Notes: a model not told the origin generated them from the letters alone. 64,000 bases of DNA from Agromyces sp. 3263 (GCF_031456545.1 NZ_JAVDUV010000002.1:620001-684000), one strand, 5' to 3'; shown: positions 38,070 to 47,233, counted from the first letter of the stretch. Made by a program: numbers and translations.

Positions 38070-40266
38070 GCGGATGCCGAAGGCGGGCCCCGCGGTCGAC
38101 GACGCGCAGCTCGTCGCCGTCGCCGAGGGACGACACGCCGATCCGCACTCGGTGCTCGGCCAGCACGGCTTCGAGCTGGCCGGCACGCCCGGCGTGCACA
38201 CGGTCATCCGCACGCGGCGGCCGCTCGCCGACCGCGTCGACGCGCTGCTCGACGGCGGGGACGTGCTGCCGCTCGAGCATGTGGGGCACGGCATCTGGGC
38301 CGGCGCCGGCGACTTCGGTCCCGTCGATTACCTGATCCGCGCTCGCTACGGCGACGACGAGTGGACGAGCGACGACCCCTACCGGTTCGCGCCGACCATC
38401 GGGGAGCTCGACCTGCACCTCATCGGCGAAGGTCGGCACGAGCAGCTCTGGCAGGTGCTCGGTGCCCACCACCGCGAGCACTGGGGTGTCGGCGGCGGTG
38501 TGCGCGGCACCTCATTCACCGTCTGGGCGCCCCGCGCCGGCGCCGTGCGCGTCGTCGGCGAGTTCAACCGCTGGGACGGCGCCGGGCATGCGATGCGGAG
38601 CATGGGCGGCACGGGGGTGTGGGAGCTGTTCGTGCCCGAGCTCGAGCCCGGAACGATCTACAAGTTCGAGATCCTGACCCCGGCCGGGCACTGGATCATG
38701 AAGGCCGACCCGATGGCCAGGCAGGCCGAGATCGCCCCGTCGACGGCGTCGGTCGTGAGCGTCAGCTCCTACGAGTGGGGCGACGGCGAGTGGATGTCGC
38801 AGCGCGCGGTCACGAATCCGCACGAGCGCCCGATGAGCACGTACGAGCTGCACCTCGGGTCCTGGCGCCCGGGCCGCGGCTACCGCGACGTCGCCGACGA
38901 GCTGATCGAGTACCTCGACTGGCTCGGGTACACGCACGTGGAGTTCATGCCGCTGGCGGAGCATCCGTTCGGCGGGTCATGGGGCTACCAGGTGACCGGC
39001 TACTACGCGATCACCTCGCGATTCGGCAGCCCCGACGACCTGAAGTACCTCATCGACCGGCTGCACCGGGCCGGCATCGGCGTGATCATGGACTGGGTTC
39101 CGGGCCACTTCCCGAAGGACGACTGGGCGCTGGCGCGGTTCGACGGCGAGCCGCTGTACGAGCATCCCGACCCCCGTCGTGGTGAGCAGAAGGACTGGGG
39201 CACCTACGTCTTCGACTTCGGCAACCCGCGCGTGCGCAACTTCCTCGTCGCCAACGCGCTGTTCTGGCTCGAGGAGATGCACGTGGACGGGCTCCGCGTC
39301 GACGCGGTCGCCTCGATGCTGTACCTCGACTACTCCCGCGAGGACGGCGAGTGGCTGCCGAACCAGTACGGCGGCCGCGAGCACCTCGAAGCCATCTCGT
39401 TCCTGCAGGAGGCCACGGCGACGGCGTACAAGCGCAACCCCGGCATCGTCATGATCGCCGAGGAGTCGACGTCATGGCCGGGCGTGACCGCGCCCACGTC
39501 GTCAGGGGGCCTCGGCTTCGGCTTCAAGTGGAACATGGGCTGGATGCACGACACGCTGCAGTACATCTCGAAGGACCCGATGTACCGCGCGCACCATCAT
39601 CACGACCTCACCTTCTCGTTCCTCTATGCGTTCAGCGAGCACTTCGTGCTGCCGATCAGCCACGACGAGGTCGTGCACGGCAAGGGCTCGCTCATCCGCA
39701 AGATGCCGGGCGACCACTGGCAGCAGCTCGCCAACGTGCGCGCCTACCTGTCGTACATGTGGGCGCACCCGGGCAAGCAACTGCTCTTCATGGGCCAGGA
39801 GTTCGGCCAGCTCTCGGAGTGGAGCGAGGAGCGCGGCCTCGACTGGTGGATCCTCGACCAGCCCTCGCACCGCCAGCTCGCCGAGTTCGTGGGGGCGCTG
39901 AACCGCACCTACCGTGAGACCGCGGCGCTGTGGCAGCTCGACGACGACGCCTCGGGGTTCGAGTGGGTCGAAGGCGGCGCGGCGAACGAGAACGTGATCG
40001 CGTTCATCCGGTACGACCGCGACCGCCGGCCGCTCCTCTGCGTGGTCAACTTCGCGGGCCGGCCGCACGAGGGCTTCCGCCTCGGCCTCCCGTCCGCCGG
40101 GCGCTGGATCGAGGTCCTGAACTCGGATGCCGCGGAGTTCGGCGGCTCGGGCGTCGGCAACCTCGGCGGGGTCGAGGCGACGGACGACCCGTGGTCGGGC
40201 CGACCGGCGTCGGCGTCGTTCACGCTGCCCCCGCTCGCGGCCGTCTGGTTCCGGCTGGAGCGCTGA
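38062..40266 (+). CDS. glgB: 1,4-alpha-glucan branching enzyme
   Basis: This 734-residue GH13 enzyme cuts and rejoins alpha-1,4 chains as alpha-1,6 branches. It has the long form with two N-terminal CBM48-type domains (about 15-110 and 120-225). GH13 regions are [32 protein letters not shown] with the nucleophile Asp, [14 protein letters not shown] with the acid Glu, and [14 protein letters not shown] with the third carboxylate. FGWKWNMGW-like text appears as [15 protein letters not shown]. The ATG at 38062 overlaps the end of glgE by eight bases. glgE and glgB act together: GlgE lengthens chains and GlgB branches them. Confidence 0.97.
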   Translation: MTERMPKAGPAVDDAQLVAVAEGRHADPHSVLGQHGFELAGTPGVHTVIRTRRPLADRVDALLDGGDVLPLEHVGHGIWAGAGDFGPVDYLIRARYGDDEWTSDDPYRFAPTIGELDLHLIGEGRHEQLWQVLGAHHREHWGVGGGVRGTSFTVWAPRAGAVRVVGEFNRWDGAGHAMRSMGGTGVWELFVPELEPGTIYKFEILTPAGHWIMKADPMARQAEIAPSTASVVSVSSYEWGDGEWMSQRAVTNPHERPMSTYELHLGSWRPGRGYRDVADELIEYLDWLGYTHVEFMPLAEHPFGGSWGYQVTGYYAITSRFGSPDDLKYLIDRLHRAGIGVIMDWVPGHFPKDDWALARFDGEPLYEHPDPRRGEQKDWGTYVFDFGNPRVRNFLVANALFWLEEMHVDGLRVDAVASMLYLDYSREDGEWLPNQYGGREHLEAISFLQEATATAYKRNPGIVMIAEESTSWPGVTAPTSSGGLGFGFKWNMGWMHDTLQYISKDPMYRAHHHHDLTFSFLYAFSEHFVLPISHDEVVHGKGSLIRKMPGDHWQQLANVRAYLSYMWAHPGKQLLFMGQEFGQLSEWSEERGLDWWILDQPSHRQLAEFVGALNRTYRETAALWQLDDDASGFEWVEGGAANENVIAFIRYDRDRRPLLCVVNFAGRPHEGFRLGLPSAGRWIEVLNSDAAEFGGSGVGNLGGVEATDDPWSGRPASASFTLPPLAAVWFRLER

Positions 40267-40280
40267 GGCGTTGCGCGGCC

Positions 40281-40360
40281 CGGCTTCGCCGGTGACGCGT
40301 CAGCCTCGCCGGTGGCGCGTCAGCTTGGCCGGTGGCGCGTCAGCCTCGCCGGTGGCGCGT
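40281..40360. repeat. Four tandem 20-bp repeats between convergent genes
   Basis: Four head-to-tail 20-base units start at 40281, 40301, 40321 and 40341. Units 2 and 4 are identical (CAGCCTCGCCGGTGGCGCGT); unit 3 differs at two bases and unit 1 at a few. The array fills the gap between the glgB stop and the stop of the TPR gene. CGCC and GGCG within each unit can form a four-base stem. It is non-coding on both strands in this annotation. Confidence 0.95.
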
Positions 40361-41301
40361 CAGTAGAGCAGGTTCGTGAGCCGCCGGCGCGCCGCGATCA
40401 CGCGGGGGTCGTCGGTGCCCACGACCTCGAACAGCTCCACGAGCCGCTCGCGCACGGCACGCTTGCCGTCGGCGTCGAGCTTGGGGAACAGCGTCAGCAG
40501 GCGGTCGAACGCGTCGTCGATGTGCCCGCCCGACAGGTCGAGGTCGGCGACGTCGAGCTGCGCCTCGAGGTCGTCGGGTGCCGAGGCGGCCGCATTTCGG
40601 ATGGCGTCGAGGGTCTTGCCCTGCAGGCGCCACAGCAGGTTCGCCTGCGCCAGGCCGGCGACGGCGAGCGAGTCGCGCGGGTCCTGCGCGATGGCCGTGC
40701 GGTACGCGGATGCCGCGGCCTCGAAGTCGCCGCGCTCGATGGCGTCGTACGCCTCCTGGTGCAGCGGGGGCAGCGGCGGCTCGACGGGTTCGGCCGGGCC
40801 TTCCCCGGGATCGCCGCCCGCCTCGACGTGGCCGGAGACGCCGTGCTGGGCTCCGAGCTCGAGCAGCTGGTCGAAGACCTGCTCGATGACGTCGTCGGGC
40901 TGTACGCCGGCGAACAGCGGCACGGGCTGGCCGGCGACCACGGCGACCACGGTGGGGATCGCCTGCGCCTGGAACGCCTGCACGAGTTGCGGACTGCGAT
41001 CGGCGTCGGCGGCGGCGAGCACGAGGCGACCCTCGCGCGCCCGCACGAGCCGGTCGAGGGTCTCGACGAGGGCGATCGACTGCTCGCTCCACGAGGCCCA
41101 CAGCACGACCACGACGGGAACGGTGCGCGAGAGTTCGAGCGTGGCGCCGAAGGCGGCGTCATCCGTCTCGAACACGATCGCGTCGCCCGTTCCGGCCGAC
41201 GGGTCGGCGCCGCCGGGCTGCCGCTGCGCCGGCGGGCGCTGCACGAGGGAGGACAGGTCGACGGCGCCGCGAAGGCCGCTCGGCTGGATGGGGTCGCTCA
41301 C
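40360..41301 (-). CDS. Thioredoxin-fold/TPR co-chaperone-like protein without CxxC
   Basis: This 313-residue protein resembles YbbN/CnoX: a thioredoxin-like domain (about 45-150) followed by a TPR-type helical half (about 175-313). The thioredoxin active site WCxxC is replaced by W71-S-E-Q-S75 in VVVLWASWSEQSIALVE. The cis-Pro segment QAIPTVVAVVAGQPV is kept, so the fold is retained without redox chemistry. The TPR part has AYDAIERGDFEAAASAYRTAIAQDPRDSLAVAGLAQ and the conserved C-terminal LDADGKRAVRERLVELFEVVG of actinobacterial tetratricopeptide proteins. E. coli CnoX is a holdase co-operating with GroEL and DnaK; a similar role is inference. The GTG start overlaps the stop of the upstream membrane protein (GTGA). 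Confidence 0.9.
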   Translation of the reverse strand: MSDPIQPSGLRGAVDLSSLVQRPPAQRQPGGADPSAGTGDAIVFETDDAAFGATLELSRTVPVVVVLWASWSEQSIALVETLDRLVRAREGRLVLAAADADRSPQLVQAFQAQAIPTVVAVVAGQPVPLFAGVQPDDVIEQVFDQLLELGAQHGVSGHVEAGGDPGEGPAEPVEPPLPPLHQEAYDAIERGDFEAAASAYRTAIAQDPRDSLAVAGLAQANLLWRLQGKTLDAIRNAAASAPDDLEAQLDVADLDLSGGHIDDAFDRLLTLFPKLDADGKRAVRERLVELFEVVGTDDPRVIAARRRLTNLLY

Positions 41302-43190
41302 GGTATCTCCGATGCTCCGATCAGGCTCTCGGACCAGCCGAGGAGGCGGATCTTCTCGTCCGAGCCCACGCCCGGCACGTAGAACAGCAACTGCACGCCG
41401 ATGACGCGCTGCACGCCCTTGGCGCTCTTGTCGACGAAGCCCGAGAGGGCCCGGCCCGGCGCGCCCTCCTGGAACCCGATGGTGCCGCCGTCGTTCGGCG
41501 TGACCTTCTCGGTCTGCTCGATCGACACGCTGACGAGGGCGCCCGAGTCGTTCGTGGCGAGCGCCACGGTGGGGCTCGCCCCGACGGCGTTCGAGAACGC
41601 GACATCCGCCGTCGGGGGAAGCGCATCGCTGATGGCCTGCTGGCCGGTCGGCCCGAGCTGCTCGCGGAGCGCGTCGCCCTCTGCGTCGAACATCGTCGCG
41701 AACTCCGAGGCGTCGCCCTTCAGGAGCACGTCCGCGTAGGCCGCAGCGACCTGTCCGGGCTCCATGACGAGGCCCTTGAACTCCGGCGAGATGAGCGGTG
41801 CGCCGATCGAGGCCGGGGCGACCTCCGGCACGTCCGCGTCGGGTGCCAGCGACATGGCGTAGACGATCTTGTAGTTGTCGCGCGGGGTCGCCTGCTGGAG
41901 CACCAGCGCGGTCGGCGCCACGGTCGGGTCGTCGCTGTTCGTCGCGATGGTGAGCACCGTGCGGCCGCTGGCCGGCCAGCCCGCCACCTGCTGCGGGAGG
42001 GTCAGCGTGAGCGGCGACGCCGGGATCGGTGGCAGCGCGGGGTGGTCGGGCAGGGTGCCGCGGATCGCGTAGTTGGCCTGGCGCGCGGCCAGCGCGGGCC
42101 CGGTGAAGCGCGCGGTGAGTCCCTGGGCGTCGAGCGCGGAGTCGGTCTCGGTCGTCGACACCGCGATGCTGCGCATGATGCGCTCCATCTGCGGCACGGT
42201 CACGGCCGGCTCCATCTCGTCCTCGGCTGCGGCGTCGTCCGTGGCCGGCGCATCCGTGGGAACCGGGGTCTCGGTGGCCGCGGCGGTCGTCGGCGGCGCC
42301 TGGTCGAACGTGGGCCAGTAGTCGGAGGAGCACGCGCTGAGCGCGATGGCCGGCAGCACGACGAGCGGCACGAGTGCGACCCGCTTGGCACCGCCGACGG
42401 CACGCCGACCGCTCACCTGGCTGCGTCGGAGCGCCGGCGGCTTCGGCGCGCTGGGCAGCTTGCCCCTGCCGCGCGGGCCGGTGGGGAGGTTGCGTCGGGG
42501 CCCGCGCGACCGGCGGTGGTGCACGAAGCCCGAGACGAGCAGGGCGATGCCGCCGAGGAACACGAGCGCGCCACCGGCGAGCAGCGGGCCCGCCCACGGT
42601 GTCGAGTTGTCGAGCGGCCAGGCGATCGTGATGGCGTCGGGGGCCGGAGCGGTGCCGTCGCTCGCGAGCAGCACCGAGATGTCGTCGGGCACGTCGATGG
42701 TGGTGGAGATGGTGCGCTCCGCGGTGAACTCGTCGAGCCAGAGGTCCGATCCCGACGGCGAGGCGGCCGGGTCGGCGACCGGCTCGGTCGCGGCATCCGT
42801 CGCTGGCGCGTCAGGCGTCGGAGGGATGGTCGGATCGGTCGTCGCGGCGGCATCGTCGGCCGGCTCGGGCTCGACCGTCTCACTCGTGAATCGCTCTGCG
42901 TCGGCGTCGTAGTGCACGCTCGTGTAGGGCGAGTCGCCGATCCACGCCGCGACGTCGGTGTCGCGCCCGTAGGCCACGAAGACCGTGTCGGGACCCGAGA
43001 CGGTGATCGTCTGCTTGCCCGCGTAGGCGCCGAGGGCGTCGGGTTCGATGACCGTGTAGGCGGCGTCGGAATCGACCTCCGTCGACAGCACGACACGGTC
43101 GGGGTCGAGGAAGACGGTGCGCTGGGCGATGCCGAACCCGATCATCACGGCCGCAGCGATGAACGCCACGATTGCGAGGGCGAAGCGCAC
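41298..43190 (-). CDS. Composite membrane protein with internal lipobox-like segment
   Basis: This 630-residue protein of unknown function has two distinct halves. The N-terminal half has a membrane segment at 3-23, an extracytoplasmic domain (about 30-195) with Thr/Asp/Pro/Ala-rich spacers, and a second membrane segment (201-223). An Arg/Gly/Pro-rich cytoplasmic linker follows. Residues 270-287 read like a lipoprotein signal peptide (RVALVPLVVLPAIALSAC, Cys287), then a Thr/Ala/Pro linker and a globular domain ending GASEIP. It looks like a membrane-protein gene fused to a lipoprotein gene. The GTG at 43190 has a perfect GGAGG seven bases upstream. The stop overlaps the TPR gene start, so the two are co-translated. 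Confidence 0.85.
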   Translation of the reverse strand: MRFALAIVAFIAAAVMIGFGIAQRTVFLDPDRVVLSTEVDSDAAYTVIEPDALGAYAGKQTITVSGPDTVFVAYGRDTDVAAWIGDSPYTSVHYDADAERFTSETVEPEPADDAAATTDPTIPPTPDAPATDAATEPVADPAASPSGSDLWLDEFTAERTISTTIDVPDDISVLLASDGTAPAPDAITIAWPLDNSTPWAGPLLAGGALVFLGGIALLVSGFVHHRRSRGPRRNLPTGPRGRGKLPSAPKPPALRRSQVSGRRAVGGAKRVALVPLVVLPAIALSACSSDYWPTFDQAPPTTAAATETPVPTDAPATDDAAAEDEMEPAVTVPQMERIMRSIAVSTTETDSALDAQGLTARFTGPALAARQANYAIRGTLPDHPALPPIPASPLTLTLPQQVAGWPASGRTVLTIATNSDDPTVAPTALVLQQATPRDNYKIVYAMSLAPDADVPEVAPASIGAPLISPEFKGLVMEPGQVAAAYADVLLKGDASEFATMFDAEGDALREQLGPTGQQAISDALPPTADVAFSNAVGASPTVALATNDSGALVSVSIEQTEKVTPNDGGTIGFQEGAPGRALSGFVDKSAKGVQRVIGVQLLFYVPGVGSDEKIRLLGWSESLIGASEIP

Positions 43191-43329
43191 GAAGAAACCT
43201 CCGGTGCCGCGATCCGCGGCTTCGAACAGGGACGCTCCACATTACCGGCGCAGTCTGAGAGAGTGCCAACCGCCACCTGTGCGCGCAGTGCGTCCGGCCG
43301 CACGATGCCGCGGCACCGATGCCCCGGAT

Positions 43330-43347
43330 CCCGCGTGCGCACGCGGG
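43330..43347. promoter_or_regulatory. 18-bp perfect palindrome at the -35 position of the DivIVA-like gene
   Basis: CCCGCGTGCGCACGCGGG is identical to its own reverse complement. It ends 12 bases before a TACAAT -10 hexamer, covering where a -35 would lie. This is the layout of a repressor operator or an activator-dependent promoter. The binding protein is unknown. Confidence 0.55.
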
Positions 43348-43359
43348 CGCGGGTGCCCG

Positions 43360-43365
43360 TACAAT
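43360..43365 (+). promoter_or_regulatory. -10 hexamer of the DivIVA-like gene
   Basis: TACAAT matches TATAAT at five of six positions and would give a leader of about 45 bases before the TTG start. No -35 consensus exists; the palindrome occupies that position. Confidence 0.6.
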
Positions 43366-43418
43366 CGACACGACCCGCACGAGCCCCCACGAACGCGGGA
43401 CAAACCCCGGAGGAAGAA

Positions 43419-45038
43419 TTGGCTGTCGAAGAGACCGAGTTCACGCAGGTGTTCCGCGGATACGACAAGGACGAAGTCGACAAGAGCATCAACGGGCTCC
43501 GACGCGACATCATCAACACGAACACCCAGCTCGCCGAGCAGGCCAAGGAGAACAAGCGTCTCCACGCCCGCATCGAGGAACTGACCGCCGAACTCGAAGA
43601 GGTCGGCAGCCCGACCTTCTCCGGCCTCGGGACCAAGCTCGAGAACACCCTCCGCGTCGCCGAGGAGCAGTCGACGCGGCTCATCGCCCAGGCCGACATC
43701 GACGCCGAGAAGCTGCGCCGTTCCGCCGAGGACGAGGCGCACCTCATGCGCTCCGACGCGCACGAACTCGCCGAGCGCACCCTCACCGAGGCCCGCGCCC
43801 AGGCCAACCGCACGCTCGAGAACGCCCGGGCCGAGGCCGACGACATGGTCTCCCGCGCACACGAGGCGAGCGAGCAGCTCCGCCAGGAGGCGGCCCGCGA
43901 CGCCGCCGCCATCCGCGGCGCCGTGGCCACCGAGGCCGCCGAGCTCCGCTCGAGCGCCAAGCGCGAGTCGGCCGCGACCATCTCGGCCGCGGAGAAGAAG
44001 GCCGCCGAGATCCTCGTCGCCGCGAACGCCGAGGCGAACGAGGCACGTGCCACCGCCGCCGGCCTCGCGCAGGAGACCGAGCAGACCCGTGCCGAGGTCG
44101 CCATCGAGCTCGACCGGGCCCGGGCGGAGCTCGCCAAGGAAACCGAGCAGGCGCGTATCGACCTGGCCCGCGACACCGAGCAGTCCCGGCTCGACCTCGA
44201 GCGCGAGACCGCCGAAGCGCGGGCCGGCATCGACGCCGAGATCGCCGAGCGCCGCGCCGCGCTCGTCCACGAGCTCGAGCAGGCACGCACCGACCTCGAC
44301 CGCGAACTCGAGTCGAGCCGTGCGGCACTCGCCGAGCAGAAGGCGCAGGCCAAGGTCGACCTCGAGCGCGAGGCCGAGGCCGCGCGACTCAAGCTCCAGC
44401 ACGAGCTCGAGCGCATCCGCGCCAAGCACGCCGCAGACCTCGACCAGATGCGAGCCGACCTCGCCCTCGAGCAGGAGCAGGCCCGTGCCGACTTCGATGC
44501 CGAGTCCGAGCAGGCGCGCATCGACCTCGACAACCAGCTCACCGCGATGCGCAAGAAGACCACGCACGAGGTGAACCGCATGCGCCGGGAGATCGAGAAG
44601 GCCCACCTCGACCTCGAGGCTGAGCTCTCGGCCAAGCGCGACGAGGCCGAGCAGGAGCTGCTCATCGCGCACCAGGAGGCGGTGGCCCAGACCCAGAAGT
44701 TCCTCGACGACGCCAACGCCGAGCTCGCCGATGCGGTCGCACGCACCTCCGAGAGCCGTGCGGAGGCCGACCGCCTCGAGACGCACGTGCGCACCGAGAT
44801 CGCCAAGATCCGCGACAAGGCCGATGAGGAGGCCCGCGACCGCGTGGCCGCCGCGCACGACCAGGCACGCAAGCTCATCGCCGATGCCGAGGAGCGCACC
44901 CGCGCCCTCGTCGCCGACGCCGAGGACCGCCTCTCGCAGATCAAGATCGAGCGCGACGCGGTGGCGGGCTACTTTGAGAGCCTCCGAGGCGTGCTCACGC
45001 AGGCCGAGCAGGTGGCCGCGCAGGGCGCCCGCCGCTGA
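43419..45038 (+). CDS. DivIVA-like coiled-coil protein
   Basis: This 539-residue cytoplasmic protein starts at a TTG, supported by GGAGGA a few bases upstream and by a DivIVA-like N-terminus, TEFTQVFRGYDKDEVDKSIN, matching F....RGYD..EVD. From about residue 30 nearly to the end it is a continuous coiled coil dense in Ala, Glu, Arg, Asp and Leu with little Pro or Gly, including runs such as DLERETAEARAGIDAEIAER. DivIVA-family proteins mark curved membrane at poles and septa; long coiled-coil relatives such as Streptomyces Scy and FilP organise polar growth. A role in polar growth or cell shape is therefore plausible. An AI-2E-family gene follows after 19 bases. Confidence 0.88.
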   Translation: MAVEETEFTQVFRGYDKDEVDKSINGLRRDIINTNTQLAEQAKENKRLHARIEELTAELEEVGSPTFSGLGTKLENTLRVAEEQSTRLIAQADIDAEKLRRSAEDEAHLMRSDAHELAERTLTEARAQANRTLENARAEADDMVSRAHEASEQLRQEAARDAAAIRGAVATEAAELRSSAKRESAATISAAEKKAAEILVAANAEANEARATAAGLAQETEQTRAEVAIELDRARAELAKETEQARIDLARDTEQSRLDLERETAEARAGIDAEIAERRAALVHELEQARTDLDRELESSRAALAEQKAQAKVDLEREAEAARLKLQHELERIRAKHAADLDQMRADLALEQEQARADFDAESEQARIDLDNQLTAMRKKTTHEVNRMRREIEKAHLDLEAELSAKRDEAEQELLIAHQEAVAQTQKFLDDANAELADAVARTSESRAEADRLETHVRTEIAKIRDKADEEARDRVAAAHDQARKLIADAEERTRALVADAEDRLSQIKIERDAVAGYFESLRGVLTQAEQVAAQGARR

Positions 45039-45057
45039 GCGGGGCCGCGCCGCCTCC

Positions 45058-46122
45058 ATGAGAATCCAGAACGCGTTCAGATTCGGACTCGTCGGAACGC
45101 TCGGAGTCGGCGCCGGCCTGCTCATCCTGTTCTCGATCGCGAGCCTCTCGACGATCATCGCCTATGTCGGCGCGGCACTCTTCCTGGCCCTCGGCCTCGA
45201 TCCGGCGATCAGCTGGCTCGAGCGCCGGGGGCTTCCGCGTTGGGCGGCGATCCTCATCGTGATGACCGGCGTGGGACTCCTCGTCGCGGCACTGGTGCTC
45301 GCCGTGGTCCCGATCGTGGTCGACCAGGTGAGCCAGCTCGTCGAGGAGATTCCCCTCATCGTCGACCGGGTCAACTCGCAGGAGTGGATCGAGAGCCTGA
45401 AGGACCAGTTCCCCCAGGTGCCCGTCGACGAGATCAGCCGGCAGGTCACGACCGCGGTCACCGACTTCTTCACGAATCCCGAGAAGCTGAGCGAGCTCGC
45501 CGGCGGCGTCCTGCAGGTCGCCGTCGCCATCGGCACCGGCCTGTTCGCGATCGTGATCGTGTTCATCCTCACGCTGTACTTCGCGGCATCCCTCAACGCG
45601 ATGAAGCGGGGCACGTACCAGCTGGTGCCGGCCTCGAAGCGCGAGCGCTTCGCCGACCTCACCGAGCAGATCACGCAGTCCGTCGGCCGCTACGTGCTGG
45701 GACAGGCGGGGCTCGCGGCCTGCAACGGGATCGCGAGCTTCATCTTCCTCTCGATCATCCAGGCGCCCTTCCCCGCGGTCCTCGCGTTCATCGCCTTCCT
45801 GTTCTCGCTCGTCCCGCTCGTCGGCACGCTGACCGGGTCCATCCTCATCGTGCTGGTCTGCCTGATCCCCGGCCTCGGGTCGCCGCTCACCGCGCTCGTC
45901 GCGGCGATCTACTACCTGGTCTACATGCAGGTCGAGGCATACCTGCTGAGCCCCCGCATCATGAACCGCGCGGTGAAGGTCCCGGGCGCGCTCGTGGTCA
46001 TCGCGGCACTGGCCGGCGGCGCGCTGCTGGGCATCCTCGGGGCGCTCATCGCGATCCCCGTCGCCGCGTCGATCCTGCTGATCATCAAGCAGGTCGTCAT
46101 CCCGCACCAGAACGAGCTGTAG
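45058..46122 (+). CDS. AI-2E family transporter
   Basis: This 354-residue membrane protein of the TqsA/PerM (UPF0118) family has about eight hydrophobic segments: paired helices at 8-30 and 33-50, one at 66-92, a long amphipathic soluble stretch (95-155), then helices from 158 onward. Family motifs are FLALGLDPAISWLERRGLPR near the N-terminus, and GRYVLGQAGLAACNGIASFIFL and FLFSLVPLVGTLTGSILIVLVCL in the second half. Members export autoinducer-2 or act as cation antiporters, so the substrate here is open. The ATG at 45058 lies 19 bases after the coiled-coil gene, suggesting one operon. Confidence 0.92.
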   Translation: MRIQNAFRFGLVGTLGVGAGLLILFSIASLSTIIAYVGAALFLALGLDPAISWLERRGLPRWAAILIVMTGVGLLVAALVLAVVPIVVDQVSQLVEEIPLIVDRVNSQEWIESLKDQFPQVPVDEISRQVTTAVTDFFTNPEKLSELAGGVLQVAVAIGTGLFAIVIVFILTLYFAASLNAMKRGTYQLVPASKRERFADLTEQITQSVGRYVLGQAGLAACNGIASFIFLSIIQAPFPAVLAFIAFLFSLVPLVGTLTGSILIVLVCLIPGLGSPLTALVAAIYYLVYMQVEAYLLSPRIMNRAVKVPGALVVIAALAGGALLGILGALIAIPVAASILLIIKQVVIPHQNEL

Positions 46123-46187
46123 GGTCCCTCGCCGCCACCACGCCGGCAAGCCCGCCGGGACCGATCGGGTTTCGGGATGCCTCGGGC

Positions 46188-46928
46188 TCAGCTGGCAGGA
46201 GGCCAGGTCGTCGGCAGCGGCAGCGCCGAAGGATTGACCGCCGCGACGATCTCCTCGAGTACGCGCCGCGTCTGCGACTCCCCCACCCACAGGTGGCGGC
46301 CGCCGGCGACGTCGACCCGGCGCAGTCTCGGCAGTACGGCGAAGCGCTCCGCGGCCTGGTCGGGCTTCAGGTAGTCGTCGTGCTCGGGTATCACGGCCAC
46401 CATCGGCGTCGACGAGGCATTCCACCGCTGCAGTTCCTCCTGGCTGGTCCGGTGCAGCGGCGGCGAGAGCAGGATCGCGCCGGCGATGCCGTGCTCCAGC
46501 CCGTACTTCAGGGCGAGCTCGGTACCGAACGACCATCCGACGAGCCAGGGAGCCGGCAACCCACGCTCGGCGACGAACGCCATCGCCGCTGCGACATCCG
46601 CCCGTTCCGCGACGCCCTCGCCGAACGTGCCCTCGCTCGTGCCTCGCGGGGACGACGTGCCCCGGGTGTTGAACCGCAGCACGGCGAGGTCGGCCAGGGC
46701 GGGAAGCCGCGCCGCAGCCTTGCGAAGGATGTGCGAGTCCATGAAGCCGCCGGCGGTCGGCAGCGGATGCAGCGTGACGAGCGTCGCGACCGGTTCACGG
46801 TCGATCGGGGTCGCCAGCTCGCCCACCAACCGGAGCCCGTCGGCCGTGCGCAACTCGATGTCCTCCCGCACGGCGGGAAGCTCGACCCCGGCTCGGATCT
46901 CGACGGGGTCGGCGTGCGGTTCGTTCAT
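46188..46928 (-). CDS. Alpha/beta hydrolase
   Basis: This is a 246-residue alpha/beta hydrolase-fold protein without a signal peptide. The oxyanion/HG-like segment is TLVTLHPLPTAGGFMD and the nucleophile elbow is GWSFGTELALKYG (Ser in G-x-S-x-G). A candidate Asp is in VIPEHDDYLKPDQ and the catalytic His in VAGGRHLWVGES. RFNTRGTSSPRGTSEG is the conserved strand-4 region of the YqiA/KTEG-type hydrolases that lack a strong lid. The natural ester is unknown. The ATG overlaps the last bases of the upstream small gene (ATGA), so they are co-translated. Confidence 0.9.
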   Translation of the reverse strand: MNEPHADPVEIRAGVELPAVREDIELRTADGLRLVGELATPIDREPVATLVTLHPLPTAGGFMDSHILRKAAARLPALADLAVLRFNTRGTSSPRGTSEGTFGEGVAERADVAAAMAFVAERGLPAPWLVGWSFGTELALKYGLEHGIAGAILLSPPLHRTSQEELQRWNASSTPMVAVIPEHDDYLKPDQAAERFAVLPRLRRVDVAGGRHLWVGESQTRRVLEEIVAAVNPSALPLPTTWPPAS

Positions 46929-47233
46929 CGGGCCTCGATTCTCCAGCAGTGGGTGTGCCAGTGCCGGCGGGCGGCGAGATCGGCGGCGTCGCCGAGGACG
47001 CCGTCGGCACGCCAGGTGACCAGGTGCGCCACCCCGGGGGCCACGTCCAAGCCGCACCCAGGGCAGATGAAGGCCTTCACCGCCTGCGCCTCGGAGACCG
47101 GCTGCACGTTCCACTCGCGGCCACCGCGCACCTCGGTGCGGCGCCATCCGGTCGTGAGCCGATCGACGTCGAGCTCGACGTGCGCTTCGCGAGCACGGGC
47201 CGCCCGACCGCGAGATCGGTTGGAGCGTGCCAT
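46925..47233 (-). CDS. Small putative zinc-binding protein
   Basis: This 102-residue basic protein begins MARSNRSRGRAARAREAHVE. A candidate zinc site comprises CPGCG (about 57-61), a His in GVAHLVTW and the C-terminal HWHTHCW, reminiscent of HNH-like or treble-clef folds but without a clear catalytic pattern. I know no function. TAGACT lies exactly six bases upstream of the ATG, so the mRNA is probably leaderless. It overlaps the hydrolase start by four bases, so the pair is one transcription unit. Confidence 0.8.
   Translation of the reverse strand: MARSNRSRGRAARAREAHVELDVDRLTTGWRRTEVRGGREWNVQPVSEAQAVKAFICPGCGLDVAPGVAHLVTWRADGVLGDAADLAARRHWHTHCWRIEAR

Noticed and set aside
42042..43418. Upstream extension of the DivIVA-like frame
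   Set aside because: It is antisense to the composite membrane protein. The TTG at 43419 has a strong ribosome-binding site and yields a DivIVA-type N-terminus.
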